DNA of 64,000 nt, taken from a virus. The notes under the pieces are model-generated. The model was not told the DNA's origin and made no database searches. It saw nothing but the letters and a program-made list of their open reading frames with translations. This document shows positions 16,723 through 24,665 of this stretch, piece after piece. The stretch spans positions 39,798-103,797 of the IMG/VR virus record IMGVR_UViG_3300025106_000001; one strand, 5' to 3'. The stretch's first letter is position 1. Each line of letters starts with the position of its first letter. Made by a program: the position numbers and the translations under genes.

Positions 16723-16730
16723 ATAATATA
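16723..16730 (-). promoter_or_regulatory. TATATTAT-class promoter for RNA polymerase beta C-half
   Basis: Octamer 46 bases before the start codon, in TTATATATTATTAG, just past the recombinase stop codon. Confidence 0.5.
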
Positions 16731-16733
16731 TAA

Positions 16734-17972
16734 TTAAGCTGCGAATTCCTTTTCTTGTGACCTTTCAAGTCTATCAAGTATTTCACTAATGTGCATTGTG
16801 CTACTTTCTTCAGGGTCAACCCTTGAAAGCTGTTTCTGTAATATAGGCACAGTCTTATCAAATAATGCAAATCTGAGCTTATCATTAGTCAAGAACTCTT
16901 TCTTAAATACCTTAGCATCGAATTTGATGTCTTTGTAGTCCACGATATAGTTGTATGGTCTTCTTCCATCAACCAATTCGTTTTCTTTAGCAAAGTCATA
17001 CATAGTAAGAACTGGGTCGAAACCAGTAACCTGATTGTAAATAAGATTGCAGTATTGACCTGCTTTGTTTGTTCTTGATTTGAGTAGCTCACAACGAGTT
17101 TTAAATCCGTCGAATCCATGCTCTTCCATATTATATTTCTCAGAACCAACTGAGATAAATTTAAGAAGATTATGTGCATAGTAAATTGGTGCATTTCCAC
17201 CTGGTATTGACTCATCCATCTTCATATATAATAACTGAGGTTGAGTCTTCATCATTGGATTAATCTCAATCTTCTGATTGATATGATTAATAGCAATAAC
17301 AGTTATGTTGTAAGTCTTTATTACTGGCATCAATCTCTTATAGAACTGAGCCAATGCCTTAGCAACTCTGTTAGCATAAGTACCACCTTCCATTGCATCT
17401 CCTGTATCTTTAGAAGCAATTGTAGGTATAGAGTCGACAATTATTACTGTCGGAACATAGGCAAATATAGGTCTGTTAAACTCATCCAATAATCCCGTAT
17501 TGTATGTGTAATCAGCTTTATTCGCCTCTTTCTCATTAGCTATAGCCATTATTGAGTCAAAGATATCCTCAATAAAGTTCTTTTCCTGCTTAAGTATATA
17601 CTTATCATCCATTTCTCTCTGTAACAAGCCAGTGATATTCTTTATTCTTGTATATGTCAAAGCTTGTTCGAGGTCATAATGTTGTACGAACGCATTTTCA
17701 TATGGTCGTACAATCTTTGCCGCTATCTGTGCAGCGAATGTTGTCTTTGCTGTACCCGACTTACCTATGATGGTGATAAAGGTTCCCCCTACCATTCCCA
17801 CTGACGGGTACTCAGTTATTAAATTCTCATCCAGGTCTCTTACCTGAACCATATATCCATTTCTATAATCGAATGGAACGAATCCTGTCGGATAACTTAT
17901 AGAAGTTTGTGAGGCTTTGAATAAGCCTTTTTTATCTTTTTCTCTTAATCTTTCAAGCATTCTATTAGCCAT
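16734..17972 (-). CDS. RecA/UvsX-like recombinase
   Basis: 412 aa. Walker A is GKSGTAKTT (residues 70-78), Walker B is TVIIVDSIP (about 180), and IPGGNAPIYYAHNLLKF (about 265) matches the RecA L2-proximal 'PGGNALKFYaSvRl'. AINHINQK corresponds to the 'fiNQiR' L1 region. These mark a strand-exchange ATPase like phage T4 UvsX. It would coat single-stranded DNA and drive recombination-dependent replication and repair, with the nuclease operon at 39.5-43.6 kb. GAAGGGAGAG precedes the ATG. Confidence 0.85.
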   Translation of the reverse strand: MANRMLERLREKDKKGLFKASQTSISYPTGFVPFDYRNGYMVQVRDLDENLITEYPSVGMVGGTFITIIGKSGTAKTTFAAQIAAKIVRPYENAFVQHYDLEQALTYTRIKNITGLLQREMDDKYILKQEKNFIEDIFDSIMAIANEKEANKADYTYNTGLLDEFNRPIFAYVPTVIIVDSIPTIASKDTGDAMEGGTYANRVAKALAQFYKRLMPVIKTYNITVIAINHINQKIEINPMMKTQPQLLYMKMDESIPGGNAPIYYAHNLLKFISVGSEKYNMEEHGFDGFKTRCELLKSRTNKAGQYCNLIYNQVTGFDPVLTMYDFAKENELVDGRRPYNYIVDYKDIKFDAKVFKKEFLTNDKLRFALFDKTVPILQKQLSRVDPEESSTMHISEILDRLERSQEKEFAA

Positions 17973-18068
17973 ATTATATCTCTCCCTTCAGCCTAATTTA
18001 AAATATTTAGCCTTAATATAAAGTTTATGACTAAATAAAAATATATACTTGTCTAAAAAAATAATAAA

Positions 18069-18097
18069 GGAGCTAATCCCGTATAAGGATTAGCTCT
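18069..18097 (-). terminator. Intrinsic terminator after 18109-18993
   Basis: Ten-pair stem GAGCTAATCC around a short loop, then TTTATTATTTTTTT on the minus strand. Confidence 0.75.
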
Positions 18098-18108
18098 GTT
18101 GTCTTCAT

Positions 18109-18993
18109 CTATAATTTTATTTTTCTTACTTTTCCAGTATTTATTAATTCATAATATGTTTTGAAATTCTTTGAAAGGTTAACCATTGCGGCACCATAGA
18201 TTTTCTTTGTAACACTATTGACCTCAGAATCATTAACGAATAGTGTCACAGCTTTGTAATTCTCATCTTTTAACTGTTTGATAACTTGCTCCATAGTTGT
18301 CTTGGAAATCTCCACGATGTTATGGACTGTCGTGTCAACAACTTGAAGGAGCTGTTCTTTGTCTTTGCGATAGCAAATTATTGTGTGGGTAGGCTTTGAA
18401 GGTCTGAATTTCTTCATCGAGAAACTCGCTTCGAAATCAGCTTCAACAGCATCAACAGTATGGACTGTCATTCCCATCTTATTATTTTCTCCATCCCTGC
18501 GGAATGTGTAAACAACCACCTTAGCTTGAACACTATCGAGCAGTCTTATTTGCAAAGTGTTCTCAAAGTTGTTGAGTGAAGCTATCACAGTTAATTCGCC
18601 GCCCATGATGAACCCTTCCAGAAGGAAAGTGTTCTCATTAGATATATCTATTACTCTTTTACCTCTGAGGCTAAGTGTAATAAGGAATATATCCTTGAGC
18701 TGTTTTGTTCTTTCTGTTACGAACGGATTGTAATCTTTCTTACTAAATATAATTGTTGTACTCTTATCAGTTAGAGTCTCCATAGTTTTCATGTTTACAT
18801 ACCCGTTCAATATGCTCGTTAAAGCATTATCTAAAGTGGAGCCAAACAGCGTGTTGTAGGCTATTATATGAGCTGACTTCTTGTTCACCTGTCCATCCTT
18901 AGGATATTCCTTTGATTTGAACAGACATAAAACCTTATCGCTCACCTTACTTGTCGCCCATGGTGTTTTGCTCCCATTATAAATACCTATCAT
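18109..18993 (-). CDS. Hypothetical protein, possibly virion, 294 aa
   Basis: Start at 18993 (MIGIYNGSKTPW) chosen for GGGGGAG just before it. Beta-rich, with strands such as TVIASLNNFENTLQIRL and KVVVYTFRRDG; no known domain. The upstream motif is the AACA-N6-TA late type, shared with fibre and lysis genes, so a structural or assembly role is inferred. It stands alone between two terminators. Confidence 0.65.
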   Translation of the reverse strand: MIGIYNGSKTPWATSKVSDKVLCLFKSKEYPKDGQVNKKSAHIIAYNTLFGSTLDNALTSILNGYVNMKTMETLTDKSTTIIFSKKDYNPFVTERTKQLKDIFLITLSLRGKRVIDISNENTFLLEGFIMGGELTVIASLNNFENTLQIRLLDSVQAKVVVYTFRRDGENNKMGMTVHTVDAVEADFEASFSMKKFRPSKPTHTIICYRKDKEQLLQVVDTTVHNIVEISKTTMEQVIKQLKDENYKAVTLFVNDSEVNSVTKKIYGAAMVNLSKNFKTYYELINTGKVRKIKL

Positions 18994-19022
18994 TTTAACT
19001 CCCCCATCCTTAACCATTAATT

Positions 19023-19034
19023 TAAATATTTGTT
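19023..19034 (-). promoter_or_regulatory. AACA-N6-TA late-class promoter for 18109-18993
   Basis: AACAAATATTTA on the minus strand, 30 bases before the start codon. No TATATTAT is nearby. Confidence 0.45.
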
Positions 19035-19092
19035 ATGACCTTAGTAATTTTTTACTTATTTGGTCTTTTTATCAATCTTCGGGAAAAGAAAA

Positions 19093-19118
19093 AGAAGAGA
19101 GTAATTATACCCTCTTCT
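19093..19118 (-). terminator. Terminator after 19133-19996
   Basis: AGAAGAG stem with one internal mismatch and an A/T-rich loop, then TTTTTCTTTTCCC on the minus strand. Confidence 0.6.
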
Positions 19119-19132
19119 ATTTCATCTCTGTT

Positions 19133-19996
19133 TTACAGGAACTTCTTATTCTTGTCCTTTTCGCAAAGGTCTTCTACAGCAGCAGCAAGCTTTGGATAAT
19201 TATCCTCTGCAACCTGGCTTAACTGCACTCTTCTAGCGAAGTCCCTACCTTTTTCAGCATCTTTAGCTCTTCTGCCGATATAATGCTCAAGCATTTCTTT
19301 GATTTCTTTCTTCTTGTGATCTTCTAAAGTCTCAAGAGCGAAAGAAGTCATAAGATTCCAAACAGCAAGTTGTCTATCGCCGAAATTCTTCATTCCTTCT
19401 TTTCTTTCAAGAAGTACATTGATAGCTATATTATCAATCTGGTCATCGCCGAATAGAGCTTTGAAAAGCTTCTTAACAGTTTTAACATCTTCCAGACCAA
19501 GGTCAGTATCCTTTGCAAGGATATAAAGTCTTCTAAGCATCTTCATTACATAAATGCCGATGAACTTCTTGTCTGACATAACATCAGTATCAGGCACTAC
19601 AACCAGCAGCTCCTTAAGGATATCCTTTTCAAGACCAAGCTTCTTGCTGAGCTTTTTCATTCTTGGCTTAAGAATCTTTGTTACAGATTCATCATACATT
19701 CCAAGAGTTTCTTCATCAACTTTGGCATGCCTTCTTTCTAAGAAGTCAGCAATAACAACAGCCATTCCAAGCTCAACAGGAGTTTCATCCTGTGTCTTTA
19801 AAATTCTAAGTAATGTCTTAGGGAACTTTGGATCTTCCATTTTGTCAAACAGCTTATTTACTGTATCCTGGTCAGCATGTCCCCTCTTAATATAGAAGCT
19901 TACCATGGCAGGAATGTTATCATACAGCATGTATGTCCTGTCATCTTTACTCATTTTCTTTGGTTTCCAGTCTCTCACAAATTCTTTAATACTCAT
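19133..19996 (-). CDS. Abundant-type early protein, all-helical, 287 aa
   Basis: Almost entirely helical and charged, with no cysteines visible and no family recognised. It starts MSIKEFVRDWKPKKMSKDD behind the shared TATATTATTAGGAGGTAA leader, and its codons use more C and G at third positions than nearby genes (TTC, AAG, CTT), as in highly expressed genes. It lies beside the tubulin-like gene. Candidate roles are a major nucleoid, scaffold or host-takeover protein; none can be chosen from sequence. Confidence 0.75.
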   Translation of the reverse strand: MSIKEFVRDWKPKKMSKDDRTYMLYDNIPAMVSFYIKRGHADQDTVNKLFDKMEDPKFPKTLLRILKTQDETPVELGMAVVIADFLERRHAKVDEETLGMYDESVTKILKPRMKKLSKKLGLEKDILKELLVVVPDTDVMSDKKFIGIYVMKMLRRLYILAKDTDLGLEDVKTVKKLFKALFGDDQIDNIAINVLLERKEGMKNFGDRQLAVWNLMTSFALETLEDHKKKEIKEMLEHYIGRRAKDAEKGRDFARRVQLSQVAEDNYPKLAAAVEDLCEKDKNKKFL

Positions 19997-20012
19997 AATA
20001 GGTTACCTCCTA

Positions 20013-20020
20013 ATAATATA
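20013..20020 (-). promoter_or_regulatory. TATATTAT promoter fused to ribosome site
   Basis: Preceded by a run of As; the surrounding 29 bases are the same as upstream of the gene at 34261-34740. Confidence 0.55.
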
Positions 20021-20051
20021 ATTATTTTTTTGTTATTGATAAATTATTTTA

Positions 20052-21182
20052 TTACTTCTTCATATAGCTGTCGAAGATATCTCCAAGGTCAACTTCTTGA
20101 GCACCAACCTTACTTCCAGATGTGTCTCTCAACTCATCTATCAAGTCAGTTTTAGCATCATCAAGTATTGATGAATCCTTGGTCTTCATAAGCTGTTCTT
20201 CTGCATCCTCAATTCGTTGCAGAACTTTTTCAATTCTGTCATCAGGAACAGACAAACCTGAAAGAATTGCAATAACTCTATTTGGTTCATCATCTGCCTT
20301 ATTAACATAGATATGTTCAAACCCTTCTACAGGTTCGCCAATAAGTTCTTTTAAAGTTGGAAGATTAGTATCTAGTAACTTGTGCATCTTCTCGTTAAGA
20401 TTAGTAATTATGCCAAGTCTCTTAATGATTCTATCTCTTTCCAATTCACACATTACTGATGTGTTTGTGATATTATTTATTAAATGGTCTTCGATTGATT
20501 TGTCATCAAGGTCTTTCTCTCTGATATTATAGACCTTAGCAAAGCTCAATCTTCCTGGCGTCTCAATAAGCTTCAGCATGTCTTTTTCATCTATGCTGTT
20601 ATATTGAGTAGCGAACTGATAATCTCCACGGATGATACAAAAGTCTTCAACAACTTCTTTATTAACTTCTTCCATCATAACACTTGTTGGTCTTCCAGCA
20701 AGCTTGTTGTTGTCATATGGAAGATAAGTTGGATTAAACTTTCTCATCTCTTTAAGATACTCAATTGTATTTTGTTGTGCAGCTACGCTTTCTCTTAATG
20801 GTGGCAGTATGAATGTTAACAGGAATTTTTTCATTGGATACACCCTTGTGAGTATATCTGTTAATACGGGAGCCATTCCGCTTCCTGTTCCGCCGCCTGT
20901 AGAACTTACGATAAACACAACCTCATTCTCTTCAACCATCTTCTTAAACAAATCTTGTTTCAGTAGTGTTTGAATATTCTGTCTCATAAACTCTTTGGCG
21001 ATATTACGATCTTTACCAGCACCCTTTTCGTCACCTACGATAAACTTATCTACGTGACATAGTGTTGATATATCTTTCTCGCTTGAATTGAGTGCAATCC
21101 CAGGAATGTTTCTTTCCTTTTTAGCCAACTCAGCTATTTGGTTTCCAGCATTACCTATACCGATTACGCAAACTTTTAACAT
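20052..21182 (-). CDS. Tubulin/FtsZ-superfamily GTPase (PhuZ/TubZ-like)
   Basis: 376 aa. The nucleotide-binding opening is VIGIGNAGNQIAEL; the tubulin signature SSTGGGTGSGMAP has GGGTGSG at residues 96-102; and the T7 catalytic loop reads NSIDEKDM, with Asp198 and Asp201 in the positions of the FtsZ DFAD aspartates. The last 60 residues form a helix and an acidic tail (EVDLGDIFDSYMKK), as in TubZ and PhuZ. In giant phages PhuZ filaments centre and rotate the phage nucleus and move capsids; TubZ segregates plasmid-like phage genomes. Which applies cannot be told from sequence. AAGGAG precedes the ATG. Confidence 0.85.
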   Translation of the reverse strand: MLKVCVIGIGNAGNQIAELAKKERNIPGIALNSSEKDISTLCHVDKFIVGDEKGAGKDRNIAKEFMRQNIQTLLKQDLFKKMVEENEVVFIVSSTGGGTGSGMAPVLTDILTRVYPMKKFLLTFILPPLRESVAAQQNTIEYLKEMRKFNPTYLPYDNNKLAGRPTSVMMEEVNKEVVEDFCIIRGDYQFATQYNSIDEKDMLKLIETPGRLSFAKVYNIREKDLDDKSIEDHLINNITNTSVMCELERDRIIKRLGIITNLNEKMHKLLDTNLPTLKELIGEPVEGFEHIYVNKADDEPNRVIAILSGLSVPDDRIEKVLQRIEDAEEQLMKTKDSSILDDAKTDLIDELRDTSGSKVGAQEVDLGDIFDSYMKK

Positions 21183-21232
21183 TGATATACATCTCCTTTA
21201 TATTTAGATTATTTATGTTTGATTACAGAAAG

Positions 21233-21240
21233 ATAATATA
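21233..21240 (-). promoter_or_regulatory. TATATTAT-class promoter for tubulin-like gene
   Basis: Octamer in AAATATATATTATC on the minus strand, 51 bases before the start codon. Confidence 0.5.
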
Positions 21241-21263
21241 TATTTATTTTAACTATTAACTTT

Positions 21264-21410
21264 CTATTTAACCCCTAGTAAATGAGGGGGAACCCCTAAT
21301 GCTGAAAATACAGCAGAACAATCAATTACTGGTGGTTCGATTGGTTCTATCACTTCTATTGGTAGAGGCTCTATTTTTACCTCATCATTACCAATTGTTT
21401 GAATTTCCAT
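21264..21410 (-). CDS. Small proline-rich protein, 48 aa
   Basis: Starts with ATG behind AAGGAGATGGTTAT. An MEIQTIGND opening is followed by IEPLPIEVIEPIEPP, a Pro-Ile-Glu repeat that should be extended, then a hydrophobic end. It resembles a short linear-motif peptide. It is cotranscribed with, or directly follows, the gene at 21465-21632 past a hairpin. Confidence 0.6.
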   Translation of the reverse strand: MEIQTIGNDEVKIEPLPIEVIEPIEPPVIDCSAVFSALGVPPHLLGVK

Positions 21411-21437
21411 ATAACCATCTCCTTACGATAAAAATTA

Positions 21438-21462
21438 GGCATGGGAGACTAACTCCCATACC
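21438..21462 (-). terminator. Hairpin between two small genes
   Basis: Ten-position stem GGYATGGGAG with one G-T pair, then TAATTTTTATC on the minus strand. Confidence 0.65.
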
Positions 21463-21464
21463 AA

Positions 21465-21632
21465 TTACTTTTTCTGTCCAAGATTTTTTATGTTTTCCTG
21501 GTGAGCTTCTCTTATAAGGGCATCCATATCTTCGTCCTTTTTAGCCACCTTTTTCTTTGTTGGGTCGGTTATATTTAAATCGCCAAATGTCCCAACTTCT
21601 GTTACAATGTGCAATTCTCCTTTGTCACTCAT
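21465..21632 (-). CDS. Small hypothetical protein, 55 aa
   Basis: Begins MSDKGELHIVTEVGTFG; GAGGTGATTATA precedes it. The C-terminal half is a charged helix (KKVAKKDEDMDALIRE). Unknown function. First gene of the minus-strand block facing the plus-strand gene at 21814. Confidence 0.65.
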   Translation of the reverse strand: MSDKGELHIVTEVGTFGDLNITDPTKKKVAKKDEDMDALIREAHQENIKNLGQKK

Positions 21633-21710
21633 TATAATCACCTCACAATTATTTTCGATTATTTCTATGTTCCTATAATATTAAAATCGTAAATTAAAAC
21701 ATGATGAATA

Positions 21711-21718
21711 TATATTAT
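21711..21718 (+). promoter_or_regulatory. TATATTAT-class promoter for 21814-22401
   Basis: Octamer followed by TATTGTGTACATA. The leader of about 85 bases contains ACATAC...GTATGT and CTAG...CTAG inverted repeats, so it may be structured. Confidence 0.5.
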
Positions 21719-21813
21719 TATTGTGTACATACGTAGATAATATATTTGTATGTTCCGCTAGTAAATATAGATGCTAGTGAAAAATATTTTGATTCTGTGG
21801 GAGGAATTAAATC

Positions 21814-22401
21814 ATGATAAGATTAGAAAAACCAGTTTTTATTAAAACCTATATGGGTAGCATTCTTGAGATTGTATCTTTTGATGGAGTTAACCTAACA
21901 AGGAAAGAACTCGGACAAAAGGATGAGGAAGCTAAGACTTTCAATGTTAGAACAGATTATAGCAAAATCTCAATGACTGTTTCAGATTTCAGCAGTAATA
22001 GAAATGCTGAAGCTTTTGAATACTTACTCAGTCTCGGTTGGAGACATTTTGATAATTACCCTTCACCTCTTGAAGAGAAGATACATCCAGAAACTAAGGA
22101 TTACTTGACAGAACTTCTTGACATGCTCAAGAAAGTTGAATCTGGTGAATCTGAAGTTAAGTCATATGACTATGAAGGTCGATTATATATTGACATGAAT
22201 AGTGATAATGAGGATGATGCTGCTCGTATTATAGATGGGTTAGCTTGCGGTGCATTGATATCCAGTAATGGAAGATGTAATTGGACCAATATTAAGAAGG
22301 TCGAAGGAGCAGGTTATAGAGTATTTGCAGGTGAACAAGATTCCTTTGGTTGGTTAACTGGATGTATCAGTACCAAAAAAGGCATTATAGTTTACGGTTA
22401 A
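21814..22401 (+). CDS. Hypothetical protein, 195 aa
   Basis: Starts behind GGGAGGAATTAAATC. Beta-type N-terminus, helical middle (DYLTELLDMLKKVE) and a C-terminal domain with two cysteines (LACGALISSNGRCNW). No family recognised. First gene of a short plus-strand pair. Confidence 0.65.
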   Translation: MIRLEKPVFIKTYMGSILEIVSFDGVNLTRKELGQKDEEAKTFNVRTDYSKISMTVSDFSSNRNAEAFEYLLSLGWRHFDNYPSPLEEKIHPETKDYLTELLDMLKKVESGESEVKSYDYEGRLYIDMNSDNEDDAARIIDGLACGALISSNGRCNWTNIKKVEGAGYRVFAGEQDSFGWLTGCISTKKGIIVYG

Positions 22402-22420
22402 TATAAGGAGGGTGAAAGAA

Positions 22421-22741
22421 ATGTTTGAATTAAAAGATTATCAGTCAATGTACAACAAGGTTAGAACATCAATAAATCATGAGGTTTGTCAAACTACTAG
22501 GTTTGTAAACGTTAATAACGTTTTTCCAAAGTTTATATTTGTCAATGAATTTGATAATACTCAAAAGGTTACGATTACATTTGATCGTGATAAATCCTTG
22601 GCTATAGTTAATGATGGAAGAACTTTTATTGAGTATCTTAATACTTTTCATCCGATTACTCTATTCGATTTATACAAATCCGTTATGGAAGCAAAACGTG
22701 TATTCGATGGGGAAGATGATGAGTATATAGTAACATATTAA
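22421..22741 (+). CDS. Hypothetical protein, 106 aa
   Basis: ATG at 22421 follows GGAGGGTGAAAGAA at ideal distance; a GTG three codons earlier lies within the ribosome site. A beta-rich middle (KFIFVNEFDNTQKVTITF) and a helical end. Nineteen bases after the previous gene, so probably one mRNA. Confidence 0.65.
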   Translation: MFELKDYQSMYNKVRTSINHEVCQTTRFVNVNNVFPKFIFVNEFDNTQKVTITFDRDKSLAIVNDGRTFIEYLNTFHPITLFDLYKSVMEAKRVFDGEDDEYIVTY

Positions 22742-22748
22742 AAAATAA

Positions 22749-22780
22749 AAATAAGGTATGGATTTCTCCATACCTTATTT
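22749..22780. terminator. Bidirectional terminator
   Basis: A 13-pair stem AAATAAGGTATGG lies between convergent genes, with A/T runs on both sides so that it can work for both strands. Confidence 0.8.
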
Positions 22781-22783
22781 TTT

Positions 22784-23503
22784 TTATTTTAGTGATTTCT
22801 TAACCAATAATCCTTGAGTAACAAGGTCTGACTTAATACCCATACCTATTAGATGTACATCGAGGGCATTTAAAGTAGTCTTATTTTCAACATGGTTAGT
22901 TAATTGGTCTAGGGAAACATATCCCTTTTGTGCTATTGAAGCGTACATTTCATTCTTCATTACTAAGTCGTCAGCTCTTGGACCCATAAACTCTCTTAAT
23001 GTCTCATTAGCATTAAGCGTAACTAATGCGAAGTTTTCAGCATCAGAGTCTCTTGCATTCTTATCCTTTCCAACAACCTGTCCTGTTAATGCTGAACGGG
23101 AAGCTATTTCAGTAGAAGTAGTGTTCTTCTTACTGAGCATCTGCTGAACCCTCTTAACATGCACATATCCCACAGGTACTTCATATTTAGTAATGACTGG
23201 TTTATCTGTATTTTTATTAACAAATGGCATAACTACTTTCTCAAATAATGGAACCCCAAGTATCTTAGCTGCTTGCTCAACATTTTCAATCTTAAAATCT
23301 CTCTCATAATCCACAACATCAAGAGTTAAATACTGATTTTCATCCTTAAAGAAATTTCTAAAAAATGAATCGAACTGTGAATCCGACATTTCCCCGAAGA
23401 AATCCTTGTATTTATTACTATTTGTTTTGGAAGGGTCGAGAGCATCGAAAACGGAATATATTAAGGCTTCCATTTGTTTTCTAGTTTGTTTTGTTATAGC
23501 CAT
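22784..23503 (-). CDS. RNA polymerase beta C-terminal-like fragment
   Basis: 239 aa. Residues from about 120 can be aligned by eye with the RpoB C-terminus. VPVGYVHVKRVQQML matches 'VtVGYmYmLKLhHLv'. DAENFALVTLNANETLREFM with RADD matches 'GEMEVWALeAyGAayTLqEmLtvKSDD'. LNALDVHLIGMGIKSDL matches the terminal 'FnVLlkEirsLGinieL'. The gene at 14382-16676 already holds the same regions, so this is a second, paralogous copy, not the missing tail of that subunit. Its AACA-N6-TA late promoter suggests a protein made late, such as part of a virion-packaged polymerase. A structural protein that has borrowed the fold is the alternative. Confidence 0.6.
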   Translation of the reverse strand: MAITKQTRKQMEALIYSVFDALDPSKTNSNKYKDFFGEMSDSQFDSFFRNFFKDENQYLTLDVVDYERDFKIENVEQAAKILGVPLFEKVVMPFVNKNTDKPVITKYEVPVGYVHVKRVQQMLSKKNTTSTEIASRSALTGQVVGKDKNARDSDAENFALVTLNANETLREFMGPRADDLVMKNEMYASIAQKGYVSLDQLTNHVENKTTLNALDVHLIGMGIKSDLVTQGLLVKKSLK

Positions 23504-23532
23504 AAACTCACCCCTTTCTATTTAGTTAGTCT

Positions 23533-23544
23533 TATTTAATTGTT
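23533..23544 (-). promoter_or_regulatory. AACA-N6-TA late-class promoter for 22784-23503
   Basis: AACAATTAAATA on the minus strand, 30 bases before the start. The same twelve bases stand upstream of the gene at 25447-26607. Confidence 0.5.
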
Positions 23545-23618
23545 TTTTTCGTAAAGAAAAAATTGAGTTCTTATATAAAATATTCCCAACCATTATATAA
23601 TAGATAGGAGGGGATATT

Positions 23619-24017
23619 ATGGATTTTATTAAATCATTTCCAAAAACTTTATTTATAGAGAAGCAACCTAATGCAATACGAACGGTTTTAGGTACAAAGA
23701 CGAGTACAGATGTTAATATATATCCTTTGACAATGCTACATTATCATGAGCAAGAGGGATTTAAGGATATTGTCGTGAATACAATTGAAACAAACTATGA
23801 GGATTCATTGATATTTTTCTATAATGAGAAAAAGTCCGTTGATTTATTTGTGAGAATCCTCAAGATGATGGACCCAAAGAAAGGTTTAATAGTACAAAAG
23901 GATAAGAGGTATTATATAAAGATAGTTGACAATATTGATTCTGTTATTCTTAATAATAACATTGTCAGAACACATGATTTACTATTCTATTTTACCGAAA
24001 TTCTTAATTCATTTTAG
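23619..24017 (+). CDS. Hypothetical protein, 132 aa
   Basis: Begins MDFIKSFPKTLFIEKQPN after TAGGAGGGG. Alpha/beta with no known motif. TATATAAT (not the exact octamer) lies just upstream. First of two plus-strand genes with a ten-base gap. Confidence 0.65.
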   Translation: MDFIKSFPKTLFIEKQPNAIRTVLGTKTSTDVNIYPLTMLHYHEQEGFKDIVVNTIETNYEDSLIFFYNEKKSVDLFVRILKMMDPKKGLIVQKDKRYYIKIVDNIDSVILNNNIVRTHDLLFYFTEILNSF

Positions 24018-24027
24018 GAGGTTTGTT

Positions 24028-24366
24028 ATGGAAGAGTTAGTATCAACGAAGCCGTATGAAAAGTGTAATAATGATAGGTATGTAAATGATCTAACTAGAA
24101 CTATGGATGAACACTTATTAGATGTGTATAAATCTTGTATAGATTATGGTGGATTCACATATATGCTATGTGATAATACTATACCAAATTTTTATGGAAT
24201 AAGATTACCAGGGGCAACTCGTGGGGATATAGAATTTGACAACAATGGCGTTATAATTGCCATAAATCTCTATGAAACTGCGATTGATAATTGTGTGGCT
24301 TGTTATAAGCCTAGTGTAAGAGAAGCAATACAAAAGTTTATTGGGTATAAAATAGTATTGACCTAA
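24028..24366 (+). CDS. Hypothetical protein, 112 aa
   Basis: ATG at 24028 lies seven bases after TAGGAGG; the longer in-frame extension overlaps the previous gene and has no ribosome site. Contains LPGATRGDIEFDNNGVIIAI and three cysteines. Unknown function. Confidence 0.65.
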   Translation: MEELVSTKPYEKCNNDRYVNDLTRTMDEHLLDVYKSCIDYGGFTYMLCDNTIPNFYGIRLPGATRGDIEFDNNGVIIAINLYETAIDNCVACYKPSVREAIQKFIGYKIVLT

Positions 24367-24381
24367 TAGAAGTTATATTTA

Positions 24382-24389
24382 TATATTAT
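24382..24389 (+). promoter_or_regulatory. TATATTAT-class promoter for small membrane protein
   Basis: Octamer 34 bases before the ATG at 24424. A second AT-rich AATAATATATTAGGGG abuts the ribosome site. Confidence 0.45.
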
Positions 24390-24423
24390 CACAGTATGAA
24401 ATAATATATTAGGGGTATGGGGT

Positions 24424-24567
24424 ATGCCATTAGTAGTAAAGATTCTTATAGCCTGTGTTGTAGTAACTGTGGTGTTTATGGGGTATGCAATTCATAATGC
24501 ACCGATGCTTGTAACGAATGATGACGGAACATACAAATTCGTTAAGAGAGAGAAAAAAAGAAAATAA
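24424..24567 (+). CDS. Small single-span membrane protein, 47 aa
   Basis: Residues 3-22 (LVVKILIACVVVTVVFMGYA) form one hydrophobic helix. A short polar segment and a basic end (KFVKREKKRK) follow, placing the C-terminus in the cytoplasm. AGGGGTATGGGGT provides the ribosome site. It has its own promoter and terminator, so it is a dedicated unit. A membrane-targeted host-takeover or superinfection-exclusion peptide is possible; a holin is less likely given the early-type promoter. Confidence 0.65.
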   Translation: MPLVVKILIACVVVTVVFMGYAIHNAPMLVTNDDGTYKFVKREKKRK

Positions 24568-24592
24568 GGATGGTTTTACACCATCCTTATTT
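24562..24592 (+). terminator. Intrinsic terminator after small membrane protein
   Basis: Twelve-pair stem AAATAAGGATGG followed by a T-run; the stop codon is inside the stem. Confidence 0.8.
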
Positions 24593-24619
24593 TTTTCGTA
24601 TTTTACGACACGCTAAGTA

Positions 24620-24627
24620 TATATTAT
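24620..24627 (+). promoter_or_regulatory. TATATTAT-class promoter for DUF4116 protein
   Basis: Octamer 38 bases before the ATG, in AAGTATATATTATTAATA; AATATAATTAGGAGG then leads into the start. Confidence 0.5.
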
Positions 24628-24665
24628 TAATATAGATACTAATATAATTAGGAGGTATAAAATCT

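Noticed and set aside
20052-21182. Apparent loss of the catalytic T7 loop in the tubulin-like protein (reading PGRLSFAK as the FtsZ NVDFAD loop).
   Set aside because: A better alignment puts the T7 loop at NSIDEKDM, 13 residues earlier, with both aspartates present; PGRLSFAK is the following strand.
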